Assembly (NCBI GenBank): GCA_020310875.1
Contig: CM035444.1
Coordinates: 25,552,272-25,616,271, forward strand
Origin: Ceratopteris richardii
Taxonomy: Eukaryota > Streptophyta > Polypodiopsida > Polypodiales > Pteridaceae
DNA: 64,000 nucleotides
Direction of reading: 5' to 3'
Positions 10,131-22,499 of this stretch are shown piece after piece (the stretch's first letter is position 1; the number at the start of each line of letters is the position of its first letter). The notes under the pieces are model-generated. The model did not search any database. It worked only from the letters and a program-made list of their open reading frames with translations, and was not told the origin of the DNA. The position numbers were made by a program, and so were the translations under genes.

Positions 10131-12124
10131 AAATGAAATGTCCATAATGGTAGAAGAAAGTGCTCGGACTCCCCTGAACCCCATGTACTCTATGTACATG
10201 GTCATCTCTATGTGTTGTTTCCCCATATCCTTCCCCTTAAGAAGTCTCATATGAGTCATCTCAAAGGTGGGAAACTGTTTGAGTGATGCCTGCTATCTCC
10301 CATGTACACTCAACTTCCAAATTATCACTCCCATGAAATATAACATCATCCAAATGACCTAAGTCCATATGATGTATCCTGTATGGAGTAATAATATGTA
10401 AAGCAAGTGTAAAAGTGCCAAACTTATAAGCTTGACCGTACCATAATGGAGACAATAAACCATATAATCCTCTAAAATATAGAACAAAGTCCCATAACAA
10501 ATGACCAAACCCATCTAAGACTAAATGATAGATTGCCCTCATACCACTCTAGGTCTTCCCAACCTTGAGTATAATCACAAGTAATAGTTTAACTTAACTA
10601 CCTTATGAACTATGCAAATCCATCATCTAGCTCACAGTAGTAAAATGCAATCTCTCAATTTCACCAACCAAGAAGTCTGTGGTTTTTCATCCTTTACCAT
10701 TGGACTAAGTTCTATTGGAAGAGCATCTATTGGAACTAGTGCAAACTCAAGAATATTCTCTTCCCTTTAGTTTGCCATATGAATGCAAAAAGCATTCTCT
10801 TTGAGATTCAGATAATCCCTAAGTACCCATCCTCCTAACTGATGTTTACACATGATGCTCATGATGTAACACCAACTAAGAGTTTGGTACCTCCATAGGT
10901 TAGATATCTCCATATCTCCTAGAAACCCTAAAGAGAGAAGTCATAACTCTACTCCCAGTCTAACTAATGTCAATAAGTAGATCATCTCATCTAGTCAAGA
11001 ACCATCACTGGAAATAATCATAAGCACTTCTCTCTGGGGTCTACAAGTGAGACTCAATCTAACCATCATGATTAACTCATCTCCCTCTTGTCTTTGATAG
11101 AAGAGTGCTACTTCTATCTAGACAACCAAAATGAGAAAGTAAAACTCTCTCTTTCTCTCTTTATTCAATCCCTTCTAAGGAAAAGAGCTCTAGCAGTGGA
11201 ACCTATTCCACTTTCCCTTTCCCTTTGAAAGAGATCCTATTGAATCCATTTTCTCTACTCATCTATAGCTGAGAACATGCACATAAGTTCTCCATACTTT
11301 TCCTTCAAAACTAGTGGAGAAAGAGACTCCCATGTGAAGGAAAATTACATTCAAAAGTAGAGTAAATGAATTCCTTCTGAAATAAAGACTAAGAGATGTG
11401 TCCTAAACACCTCTTCCCTGGAAAGGAAAACATACTCTATTCTTCTCCTATGAAGAAATCATGTTTTCCTTTCTTTCTTTCTCTCTCAAAGAACAGGAGC
11501 TAAAGTGAGACCACTAAGCTAAAGTGAGATCTCTCATAGATCTCTGAGCTGATTCTCACTTTCTCCTTTCCTTAAAAGAGAAACTTATGAATTCATTTGC
11601 TCCTCTCTTCCATAGTAATGCATAATCCCTCAATACATATATTCCTATGAAGATGGAGAATAGATCTCCCCTAACTAATGAAGGTGTATGAAGTGAAGAG
11701 TGGAGAAAATAAATCCCTAACAAGGGAAAAGCCCTCTACTAACATGGTCAGCAATGATGTGGCATGATACCATAAACACATGTGTATCCATAATAAAGAA
11801 CTATCTCTGCCAACCATACTCTGTGCATGGATCTATACAATCCAATCAAACTGATGGAATTATCCTTCCTGAAAAACTCAAAATGAGTATGTGATACCAA
11901 TGCTGATAAAATCACCTATTACATTCTCTACTGGAAGAATAAATCTTCCCTAAACTATGAAGGATAACTCCCAATCCTTAGGAGATGTCTACTAAGAGCT
12001 CTCCTCTGATCTAGTGAGACATGACGCCATGAATGATGAGTCCTTTTCTTCCTTGCAATAGAAGAAGAGTCCTCAAAGGGATGTCATTTCAACCGTCCCA
12101 TACTAGTGGAACTTTCTTCCAATT
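10131..12124. other. Unassigned DNA, partly pyrimidine/purine-biased
   Basis: No gene, RNA gene or known repeat was recognised. Around 11130-11600 there are many short tctctctttctctc and aaagagat words of low complexity. Confidence 0.35.
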
Positions 12125-12447
12125 TGTTGGAGTTAGACTTCTGCGGAAGCACGCGAACAGCACAAGGAAGAAGAAGAAGCTTGGAGCACAACACACAATA
12201 CTGAATGTATTACTAGAGAATGTACAAAGATAAGTAGCCCATTAGGGCAATAGGCGTATATACAAGCCGAGGGAAAAAAACCTCCTAAAGAGGGAAAAAA
12301 GTGCCCCGGTGGTCCTATTGTGTTCACACACATCACTACCTAAATATATCAACAAATCCCCCTTGGGAGTGATGCGGTGAACAAGGAGCTGGCACTCATG
12401 TATAAGGAAGTGCCAAGCTATGTGGAAATCACTCCACAAAAGGAAGT
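12125..12447 (-). mobile_element. Copia family-A 3' end: LTR plus pol tail
   Basis: 12125-12354 is a complete 230-bp LTR in reverse orientation (TGTTGGAGTTAGAC to TATATCAACA), very close to the LTRs of the element at 31337. It is followed by the reversed polypurine tract and 3' untranslated sequence and ends around the pol stop region near 12447. The rest of the element is missing; an unrelated gypsy gag begins immediately after. Confidence 0.85.
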
Positions 12448-15200
12448 AAGCATCATCATATCATCATCATCATTCTCGAGTGTTGCACTGGATTTCTCAC
12501 AATATCGTGCACATCTTCGTCATGAAGTAAACACATTTGTGAGAGATCTAGAACATCGTGCATCACTTGCACGTTCACAGATGGAGGAAGGATTCAGATC
12601 CCTTATTGTTGAGAAACAAGGCCAAAGAATAGTCTCTTGTATGTTGAGAGAGAAGGGAAAATTCAATGGCACCAACATTACAAGCTACTTAGATATGTTT
12701 GAAGAGCAAGCTATGATTTTTGGTCTTCCCGAAGATCTTTTGATAACATTCTTTGAACGAAATTGTTGATAGCTCTATTATAAACCATGTCACTCAATAT
12801 GATAGTCTTCCTTGGAGTGATTTCAGAAAGGAGATGCTCAAAAAGTTCTATCTTGAGGATTATAGCCAGCATAATTAGGATGGATTCTTACGATGGGTCA
12901 ATTCCCCAAAGCCTAGTAGCTCTATTACTCACTTACAAAATGAGTATATTAGACGCTATGGACAACTTCCTGATGAGGATAAGATAACTTTGGAACTTGA
13001 TCTTATGATCAATTTTCTTAAACTTCTTCATCCTAAAACTCGTAGGGAAGTTGAACGGCGATTAGAAGAGCCGGAAAAGTGCTATGGTCTTACTGACAAT
13101 TGGCAAAACGTGCATAAAGTAGTAGAGGCTGAAGCCCATAGACATCAAAGAGAATCCATGCTTTATGAGCAAACTAGTCTTCCTCAAGCTAGCCTTCCAC
13201 AAGCTAAGGAGCAAGTTAGAGAACAATCCCATGCTATACTTTTTGACTCTACTCCTATTCCTCAAATGATGGAGCCTACTCGAGGTTTTAAAGTAGAGCC
13301 AAATAAAAGTGTAGTTGAACAATCTCAAGTGGAAATTCCCACTAAGCAAATGGAAAGTCTTATTCCTACACAATCCAATTTGGCCAAGACTATAGATGCT
13401 TTACAATCTAATTACATCAAACATTTCCAAAATCAAATGAACCCAATGTCTTCTCAAGAGCTTAATCAACATGTTATAGCTCCCAATCAAAATCCTCAAG
13501 TAGCTCCTACTCAAGCATATCAAGTTCCTCCAATGCATAATCCTTCAATGCAAAATCCTCATCCTCATGTATAAAATCCTCAAATGTATCAAAACATGTA
13601 TCCTCAAGCTTCTCAAACAACTTTTCAAAATCCTCAAAATCAAAATTTTCTAAATTATCAACCGTATACTATGGAAGCTCCTCTTGCACCTCAAGTACCA
13701 CATGTTGCTCCCCAAGCTCCTCAAAAACATCAATTGCTTTATCAAAATCCTAATTATCCTGTTCAAGCAATTCCTTATCAAAAAAATACTCAATTTCAAA
13801 ATTTTCCACTACAAGTTAATCAAAATCTTCAAAACCAAAATGATTTTGTGCATGGTCCTCGTAGGTGTCCTTGGTGTGATTCATTAGAGCACTTTTTGAG
13901 AGATTGTGAACTATTGAAGGCTGCTAAGGAGCAATGACTAGTGATAGACATAGACAAGAAAATTTGTGACTATCGATCTAGGCTACCTTGGCAAGGAAAT
14001 TATGGAAAGGGAGGAATGAAAAAACACTATGAAAATATAACCATAACCGATGCAGGAACTAGAGGGGTGAAACTAGAAGCTCTTGATGAACAAGAAGTAG
14101 AATCAAGTAAAACCACAAAGGAAGTTGAATTTTTCGTAGAGGCTTTAGTAACAACACGAGATGAGATTAGGAGAATAATGGCTTGGGATTTACCGATAGA
14201 AGATCAATCTCTTATTTCTCACATATCCAATGTAGAAGAAAAACAAAAAAGAGATGAAACTGAACCTAGTGAAAGAAGAGTGACTTGAAAACAAACCTCG
14301 GAGGGAATAGAAACCATCATAGAGCAAGGGGAAACATCACAACCCAAAGATAAAGAACAAGAAACACAACCCAATGAACAAAAACAAGAGGAGAATTAAA
14401 AAGGTAAGAAGACAAAGCAAAGAAAAACGGAACCAAAGCCTTTAGAGAAACAAGAACAATCAAAACAAACTCAAGACCAAACACAAGAACATGAACGACC
14501 CTGAGCAAAAACAAAAGAAACCAAAGAGAAAACCTAAAGCCATCTTGATTTTAGAAATTGAGAGAAAAATAGACCCTATGGAGATTTTAGATGACATTTT
14601 GCTTAAGAGTCAAGTGATTATGTCTTTAGAACACGTTTTCTCTATTGCAAAGACTGTTTTTAAAGATAATTTTATCGGCCTAATTAAAAGGAAGAGGTTT
14701 TCACTTAATCTAGATACTGAGATGCAAGATTCTTTGGATCAAGATCAAGCTATGAATGAAGCCTTAAACTTTGATGAATCTGATGAAGAGGACCTTGATG
14801 ATGATGAAGTAAATGTTAATAAAAATTTCTTAGGACCTATTCAACCTGACCATGAAAATCATGAAAACAATCCTGAAAGTCACTTTAAAAGAAAATTTTG
14901 GTCTACAGGTACATCAGAGATGCATGTTAAAATAGGAAATGATAAGAACGCTATCACTGTAGATGTATTAGTAGATTCTGGCTCCAAAATGTGATTTCAA
15001 GAGAAGCCTATGATAAATTTTGATGGCCCATAGATAAAGATTGTGGATGGCATATGAGAACTGCAGATAATGGTGTAGGTACCCTATATGGAGCTTGTGC
15101 TAGTGTACCCATATCCATATGAGGAATCATAGAAGAATTTCACTTTTTTATTCAAGATAAATGCTCCTATGAAGTTCTCTTAGGTCAGCCCTTTGATAAA
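12448..15200 (+). pseudogene. Ty3/gypsy gag-protease relic (family of the 45.3-kb element)
   Basis: Successive frames cover the same domain order as the gag-protease frame at 48470-51190. First comes a capsid-like part with E-K-Q-G-Q-R-I-V and L-R-E-K-G-K-F-N-G-T-N-I. A P/Q-rich linker follows, then a CCHC knuckle (C-P-W-C-D-S-L-E-H-F-L-R-D-C) near 13870-13910. Next are an acidic Lys/Glu-rich segment, then F-L-G-P-I-Q-P-D, and finally the start of the retropepsin with V-D-S-G-S near 14970. Gag forms the particle and the protease would cleave it. Stops or frameshifts occur at about 12767, 12990, 13574, 13937, 14288 and 14990. It is clearly diverged from the 48-kb copy, so it is an older or different subfamily. 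RT and integrase are absent. Confidence 0.8.
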
Positions 15201-15802
15201 AGCTAATTCTTTCTCCTTCTCTTCAGGTGCACTTTGCTCAAAAAAAAAAGTTTGAGCATCTTTATCTTGTCCAAAGATCTAGTACTTTGGATTTTAGCAT
15301 ACCCTAACATTGAATCTTTTCAACATTTATCTTTAAGGTATTCTTGAATGTTAAAGTATAGATGATACTTTACTCACGATAACTTATTGGATTCTAATTT
15401 CTTGGACCATTATGCCTTAAGGTCTCGAATCAAAATTACCAAAGTTTTATCTTTGAGATACTTGATGGACATCTTTCTTCTCAACTTTAACTTTAGTGTC
15501 TTTATCTTTGAAAGCTATAATTCCAAAGTGATAGGGTTCTTTGGAGAAATTCTTTCAAAGAAATCTCAATAGTTAAATTAAGACAGATCCTATGGTTCAT
15601 TTATGATTCTCTCCAAAATTTTTCCTTTAGGTACTTTATATACTTAAAAGCAAACTTTGGAATTGCTTGTGTAATATTCCATAATTAAGCATAAGTTTTT
15701 ACTTATTTTATGGGATACTTACATAAAGAATCATAAACTTAACTATTTTTGTAATTTATATGGAAATTATTCTTGTCTATTGCTAATAATTTATATATGA
15801 AC
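15201..15802. other. Unassigned AT-rich segment
   Basis: Lies between the gypsy protease relic and a copia RNase H tail. No motif of pol was recognised; origin unknown. Confidence 0.35.
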
Positions 15803-16030
15803 TCTTGTCAAAGTGCATTGGCAATTGTGAGGAACCCTGTGTTCCATGCTCACACAAAGCACATTGAGGTGCACTATCACTATGTCAAGGAGATATTCTC
15901 TGCTAGAGAGATCAGTTTAGCATATGTGCCCACACAGGAGAACTGTGCACACCTTTTCACAAAGGCTTTGCCTAGGGAGAAGTTTGAAGCTTTTAGGAAA
16001 GCTTTGAGCTTACTTAATTTTGTGGATTGA
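15803..16030 (+). pseudogene. Copia family-A RNase H C-terminal fragment
   Basis: Encodes the end of a copia pol: Q-S-A-L-A-I-V-R-N-P, then H-T-K-H-I-E-V-H-Y-H-Y-V, then Y-V-P-T-Q-E-N, then L-F-T-K-A-L-P-R-E-K-F-E and the stop. These match the last 75 residues of the full-length element's polyprotein. The frame is intact but everything upstream is missing, so this is a 5'-truncated fragment leading into its own 3' LTR. Confidence 0.9.
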
Positions 16031-16102
16031 TCTCTTTCCACATAACACTTTTTATACATGAGTATCAACTCCTTGTTCACTGCATCACTCCCAAGGGGGA
16101 TT

Positions 16103-16330
16103 TGTTTATATATTTGGTAGTGATGTGTTTGAGCACACTTAAGACTGTCGGGGCACTTTTTTCCCTCTTTAGGAGGTTTTTCCCCCGGCTTGTATATATT
16201 CCTATAACCCAAAGAGTTACTTATCTTTGTACATTCACTTGGTAATATATTCAATATTGTGTGTTGTGCTCTAAACTTCTTCTTCTTCCTTGTGTGATTC
16301 ACATGCTTCCACAAACCTCAAAATCCAACA
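16103..16330 (+). mobile_element. Copia family-A 3' LTR
   Basis: 228 bp, TGTTTATATATTT to AATCCAACA, preceded by a purine tract (aaggggga). Shares the family landmarks (ttttttccctctttaggagg, cttatctttgtacattc) but with several substitutions. The 5' partner is missing. It is the plus-strand counterpart of the reversed LTR at 12125. Confidence 0.88.
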
Positions 16331-17550
16331 GAATGAACATCAAACCTCCATGATCTACCACCAAGAAAGCAAAAAAAAAAAAAACTGTATTTTTGGAAGT
16401 TTCATGATGTACCAAATCATCATCTCTTAGGTTATGCTCTCACATAGTCGTATTGGCTTCCATATTAGTCATCTTCTAGTTACATATGGTCATAACATTT
16501 ACTAGGGGAAATGAACATCCAGTATCCATGATCTTGAATCAATCTAGGAGCAAGAAAACTATATCTTCAACTTAGCACCTAGGGATCCTCCCTCTTCCAA
16601 TCATGTCCATTATCTTGAATCTATCCAAGAGCAAGAAAACTATATCTTCAACTTACCTAGGAAACCTCCCTATTCTGATCATCCACTTATCTTTTACCAA
16701 TTCTTATTCACTTTCAATGGTACTCACCTGCCAGTTACATACATACATACATACATTTTTAAACGAGTGAACCCCAACCTCCATGGCCTTCATCCAATAC
16801 TTTCCAAATACGTACATGCATATAATTTTAATAAGGATTGAACCACTAATCTCCATGGTCTTCCACTACTTTGCAAATAAGTGTAGGAAACTACTGAGCT
16901 ACTTGCATAAGAGTTTTCCATCTCCAATTCATAAACTTAAGTCACGCATGGACAATAACATGTTGCTATCTCTAGGTGATGTTTCATGGGGATTTTAACA
17001 CATGGCCTTGAGTTCTAAGGCTAAACCACTTCCACTAGGCCACTTGTAGTCATGTAAACACATAAGCACATGCATACACATCCACACACTTGCACTAATA
17101 TATGCACTCACATCATAACATTGATAGGCCATGAATGCGAGGAAAACTAGATGTAATATAAGGGTTTCTATAATATTCAATAATCATACAAAAGATTATA
17201 GGTGAAGAATGCATGTTATATAAAGAAAAAAACATATTCTCAAAGGAATTCTAGAAGCTCGTCATATGTTTCATTTTATAGTGGATTTTCTTGTGGGAGA
17301 ATAAACATTGACAAATAAATATATACCTTCATAAGTTTAGATTTATCCAAGCTTATGAACTAAAAATAATGAGCACACACAAGAACATGAGGAAAAGCAA
17401 CATGCAAAACCAAAGATTTCATGGAAATAAAAACAATATAATTTGTGAAATTATAAATCAACAAATACATTAAAAAAATAGTAATCCAAAAAGAATAAAA
17501 GATAATTTTAATAGAATTTCAAAAAGAACAATTGAAAACTATACACCCTC
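16331..17550. other. Unassigned AT-rich DNA
   Basis: Contains two imperfect direct copies of a segment with caagaaaactatatcttcaa near 16550 and 16635 (about 80 bp apart). No gene recognised. Confidence 0.35.
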
Positions 17551-17552
17551 AC

Positions 17553-18305
17553 TCACACATAACATACATACATACATGCATGAATGTGTGTGTGTGTATA
17601 TATATAAATATTTAAAATATAAAACAAAAGATAAAGGAATGAAACTTTAAAAGTATTGGGAAAAAAAAGGAAAATAGAATAAATAATGATATTTTTTGTA
17701 AAATGAGAAAAGAGAGAAATTTGAACAAAAATAATAAAAATAATAAAAGCAAACAAAGCTACAAAAAAGAACCAAGAAAACACACAAACAAAAAATAAAC
17801 AAAAACAAAATAAAACAAAAATTTATCTTCAAGTTTTGTATGTGTGTGCATCTATGTCTATTTGTATGTGTTTGTGTATGTATGCATATGTGTTTAGGTA
17901 TATGCACAATGTGCATATGTGTTTAGGTATATGCACAATGTGCATATGTATATGTGTGTATATTTATGTGTATCTATATGTATGTGTGTGTATGTGTATG
18001 TCTACATGTGTGCATGTGCATGTATGTTTGGATGTTTGCATGTGCATCTATGTGCACATGTGTGCATGTGTGTGCATATGTGCATGTGTAGGTGTGTCCA
18101 TGCATACATATGTGCATCTATATGTGTACATGGTTATGGTTATGGCTATGGTTACATGTATGTGTATGTGTATATTATTGTCCATGTGTATGTGTACACA
18201 CATGTGCATGTGTATGAATCCATTTTTGTGTCTTTGTTTGAGTATGTGTGTGTATGCATATGCATTTGTCTATGTTTGTGTGTGTGTGCATGTGAATATA
18301 TGTTG
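17553..18305. repeat. TG/TATG-rich compound microsatellite block
   Basis: From about 17836 the plus strand is a long degenerate run of tgtg, tatg, gcatg words with interruptions, including a 29-bp unit repeated twice (17884-17941, each with gtgtttaggtatatgcacaa) and a short ggttat run near 18130. The flank at 17640-17820 is A-rich. Long Cys/Met/Val ORFs here are by-products of the repeat and are not called as genes. Confidence 0.85.
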
Positions 18306-19319
18306 AGTAGAAAGATTGAAGACGGCAAGGTTAAGCTTATCCAAAGCACCATAATCAAATAATAAAGCATCTAGGTCATACTGAAAGTGAGATAAAGCAT
18401 GAAAACATAATAACTTATCCAAAAAAATGATTTGAAGCACCAAGAATCAACATAGATGGAAAACCAAGCATTCAGGAGCAAAAACGGTTCTCATGTCCTT
18501 CTACTCATTAGATTTGTTTTCATTAATCAAAAGATCATCTTATTTCTTTGTGATTTGAGAGGAATTGAGCAAACTCTATCTACGTATCTCCATCTTCTCT
18601 TGTGTAATTTGTGGATTTTGTTTTGTAGTATTGAAGCACAAGTTAGTTCATTTGAAAGATCATACTTTTTTTACTATGCGAAATGTTAGAGTTAGTTGAA
18701 TTTCTAACTATCTATGATTATCAATCCAAGCTGATTGTGCCTATCTAAGTAGTGATATGAAGAGGACCCACTTGCTTATTAGCGCATAAAAATACTCCAT
18801 CAAAGTCTAAGAGAAAGATATTCAAGCTAGAGAAGGCTAGTTGAAGATTGGAGAGGAGGACAAAGAAGTATGTGACTCATGTCAAATACGTTGAGATATC
18901 AAGCTCAACATGTGATGGTCAAGAGTGAGACATATTAGTTTTTTGTTTCTCTAACATGTATAATGGTTATGTTGATATATGTTAGATATACTTTCAGTGA
19001 CCTTCACCACATTTATCTATCGAGAGTGATAGCACATTTGTTTCTTGCTGGCTCACTCATTCACATACATTAAGGTTTTCTTTGTGTACTACTATTTATA
19101 TCTTATATTGATTATATTGTTGACTTAGTTCATTCTTATATGTTCTCTTTATGTGATAGAAGAAGTAGAGGAAGATCCTTCTTCCTTGCCTCAATAGGTG
19201 TGTGATCCTCTCTTAGTGTGTGAGACTGTGTGAGATATCTCTCTATCTTATCTCCTTTGTCTTGACAAGATATGTAAACAAATAAGGGCTCCATTCAAGA
19301 GAAGCAAGTACATTGCTTT
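18306..19319. other. Unassigned DNA
   Basis: No gene recognised. It may hold decayed copia sequence upstream of the integrase relic at 19320, but nothing could be aligned by eye. Confidence 0.35.
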
Positions 19320-19570
19320 CACCTACTTGATTTGGTGGAAAAAATTGTATGGGGGCCAGCAAAGAAAGCAAGTATTGGAGGAAAAATATACTATGTGACC
19401 TTCATAGATGACCATTGTAGAAAGATATGCATTTAATGTATAAAAAAAAAATAATCAGATGTGTCTGCTAGGCTCAATCAATTGAAAGCGCAAGTAGAGA
19501 AGGAGACATGCAGATCTGTGAACACTCCAAGGTTAGATGGAGAGTAAAATGGGTTGGAAGAAAGAAAAAA
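19320..19570 (+). pseudogene. Copia integrase remnant
   Basis: Across a frame jump the plus strand reads H-L-L-D-L-V-E-K-I-V-W-G-P-A-K-K-A-S, then I-G-G-K-I-Y-Y-V-T-F-I-D-D-H, then K-S-D-V-S-A-R-L. This is the start of the integrase core of copia elements (h-x-D-v-w-G-P ... Y-x-v-t-F-I-D-D). The second catalytic region appears as L-D-G-E near 19535. It is old and broken, and its wording differs from family A, so it belongs to another copia family. Confidence 0.6.
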
Positions 19571-21050
19571 TTGGTAAATAGGGAAACTACATATATGTTG
19601 AATGAAATGTCGATGCCTTTATATTTTTGTTAGGGATGCAATATCTATAGTTTTTTACATTATAAATGTTAAACATCAAGATTCACCCATATTCATGGGA
19701 AATGAATCATTTAAATGTGGACCAATGTATCTAGGACTCAAGCTAGGAGTGTTTAATTTTAGTGAGTTTTGAGTTGTTTTGGGGTTTTTTGACATTTGGC
19801 ACACATCATTATAGTGAAAGCTTTCAAATTTTACACAATTTAAAGGCATGAGTTTTAGGCATGTTTTGTGTCCTAGAGAAGTGAAGCATGCTACCTTTAA
19901 TGTGCCAGAGAAATGGAGTGGTGTTCCATCATAAAGAAAGGTGGTATGTGTAGTGGAGAACTAGAAGGTAAAGAGTGGAAGAAGTGGCTTCATACACGAC
20001 ATCAACATACATAGAGATATTGATGGTGATTGTTCTTTGCATTGTTGCATCTCATCAAAGTCATCTCAGGTGCTGAACACTAGAACACCATAGCATTGGT
20101 GTCTCATAGTTGAGCATTGTAGTTTGTTTGTGTTTGTGTGATTCATCATTGTATCATTGTGTTTGGTCTTTTGCAGTTCACCTTTGCATCACTAATCTTG
20201 ATTGTCTATTGTAACATCCTTGTGTTATAGTGCAAATTCCTTATCTTGTTATCTTCTTCATGATCTCTAGTTGGTTTTTCTCTTTCTTAATATTGTTCTC
20301 TTTCTTCTTGTTGTTCTTCATATCTCTCTTTTGGTGTAGTTATAAAAAGGGGTTTCCCTAGTAATTTTTCTTATGATTGTGTTATTAGAGTTTCAATTGA
20401 TTATCTTGCTTTATTGTCTTATGGTCTCTATGCCTGTTGCATCTCTGTGAGTTTAATTATGTCGAGAGATACAACCAACTGACTTGAATTACCCAAAAGT
20501 TGCACCATCATTGAATTATGAATACTATATGCTAAAAAATGAACCTTTCATGGACTTGTGTGATTTGGTGTCCTACTTCCTTATGTCCCCAACATTTGGC
20601 ACATCTAAAGGGACCTAAGGTGATGGAAGGATCTGGAGGGTGTGCTTGTTGAGATGAACAGAGAAGATTCCTACTTTACTATCAATCACAAGGTAATCTA
20701 ACTATGGAGGAAGAAACAAAACATAAAAGAACATGATGAATTTAGTGAATAAAATAACTTTCCTAGGATGCTCTATGATCATGAAGACTCAATGAGGAGA
20801 GAGTGAAGACTTTTAGGAATGAACTAGAGTGTATGAGCTTGAATGGAGCAAAGTGAAGCCCTCCTTATATGAAGTAGAGAGTGAATATCCTTGCATGTGG
20901 GATAAAGGAAGCTTGCATGAGATGGTTATGAGTTTGGAAAAAAGGGTAGATCATGGATATCTCAACATCCCTCCTCCATGTGATGACCCTCATGTTGTAA
21001 AATGGGAAACTATTTACATATGCCATCACTTAGTCCATTGGGTTTTTATA
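19571..21050. other. Unassigned DNA
   Basis: Possibly decayed copia sequence at its left end; otherwise no motif, RNA gene or structured repeat was recognised. Confidence 0.35.
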
Positions 21051-21054
21051 ACTA

Positions 21055-21302
21055 AGGGCACATGGGATCCTTATAAGTAGCTTTGGAAATATGGAATCCA
21101 AGTGTTGGGACATATGGCATCCCTTCATGTATCATGGACATATGGTGTCCATGTAGTTTTGGTTCCATGGATATATGGAATCCGTGGTGTTTGGGACATA
21201 TGACATCCCTAGGATCTAGGGGCATATGCGATCCCTAGACATATACTTGGAGATATAGGATCCCAACAGTCCTATGGAGATCTAAGGACATATGGGACCC
21301 CT
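21055..21302. repeat. Cluster of degenerate palindromic ggacatatggnatccc motifs
   Basis: About nine copies of a 16-17 bp motif near-symmetric about CATATG lie 25-35 bp apart (near 21055, 21084, 21108, 21136, 21169, 21193, 21219, 21249, 21285). Examples are gggacatatggcatccc, ggacatatggtgtcca and gggacatatgacatccc. Spacers differ, so it is not a simple tandem repeat. No function is known to me. Confidence 0.6.
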
Positions 21303-21939
21303 AGACATGTAAAGGGTTTACATCATGGGGGTAGGTGGAGATTTGGATTCATTTGAATCCTTTGATCTTTGTTGGATGAAAGCCTTCTTTGATACATTGA
21401 TGGGAAGATTCATTACAGCCTTCACCTTTTCCTTGGCCTCTAGAGTGTATTTCATTGTTATTTCCTCTATCCCTCTACCTATGGCATGTATTGAGCTTTT
21501 CATTTTTCTATCTTCTTTTATGCTTTAGATAATATATATGGCATATCTTTGTGAGGTAGAGAGAGTATATATAGATACATAGCTAGCCATTAGGAAGGTT
21601 TTACCATGTTTGTATATGAGGCATCTAATTCTTTACAAAGGACCATGTGTGTACATTATACAGAAGATAAATGTACAATAGAGGCTTTGACAAAGGCAAT
21701 ACATGGACCATGAACTTTTCATATAAGACATTACTCAACCATGTAGAATCCTTGAGTACATATGACAAGGCTATGTGTCCTAAAATGTAGGAACCATTGA
21801 ATAAATAGAATGCCAATTCAACACACTCTCACCACTCTCTCTCTCTCATGCTCTTTCAGGGCTTACCCAAGGCGGCCGCTTTGTCATTTGTTAGCCCTAA
21901 AAATCTTTGCTTTCCCCCCATTGAAATGAAGAAAAAATA
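21303..21939. other. Unassigned DNA left of the copia nest
   Basis: No gene recognised. It ends at the 19-bp word taggtaattcctctatgtt (21940-21958), which recurs at 30954-30972. Confidence 0.35.
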
Positions 21940-21958
21940 TAGGTAATTCCTCTATGTT

Positions 21959-22182
21959 TGTTGGATTTTGAGGTCTACAGTAGCACATGAAAAACACAAG
22001 GAAGAAGAAGAAGCTTGGAGCACAACACAACATTGAATGAGTTACCAAGTGAATGTACAAAGATAAGTACCCCTGTAGAGTTACAAGCATAAATGAGGGG
22101 AAAAAAACCTCATAAAGAGGGAAAAAAGTGCCTGAAAATTCCTAAATGTGTTCACACACATCACTACTGAAATATATCAACA
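21959..22182 (-). mobile_element. LTR of copia tandem unit 1
   Basis: 224 bp, TGTTGGATTTTGAGG to AATATATCAACA in reverse orientation, followed by the reversed polypurine tract (aaatcccccc). It belongs to the same subfamily as the LTR at 30973 (both have gaggtctacagtagcaca). Confidence 0.88.
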
Positions 22183-22499
22183 AATCCCCCCTCGGAATGA
22201 TGTAATGAGCAAAGAGCTAGCACTCATGTATAAGGAACTCCCAAGCTATGTGGAAAGAGATCAATCCACAAAAGGAAGTAAGCCCAAAGATTTGCGAAAA
22301 GCTTCAAAGTTCTCCCTAAGTTGGTTTTTTGTGAAAAGGTTAGCAACCTTATCCTATGTGGGCACATATGTCAAAGTAATCTCTCCACCAGAGAACCTCT
22401 CCCTAATATAATGATATTGCACCTCAATTTGCTTTGTGCGAGCATGGAACATAGGGTTCCTCATAACTGCCAATGTGCTCTAACTGTCAGTGAAGATGG

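Noticed and set aside
17836-18362. Two overlapping Cys/Met-rich ORFs of about 150 codons
   Set aside because: They are translations of a TG/TATG microsatellite; composition follows the repeat and several frames stay open at once.
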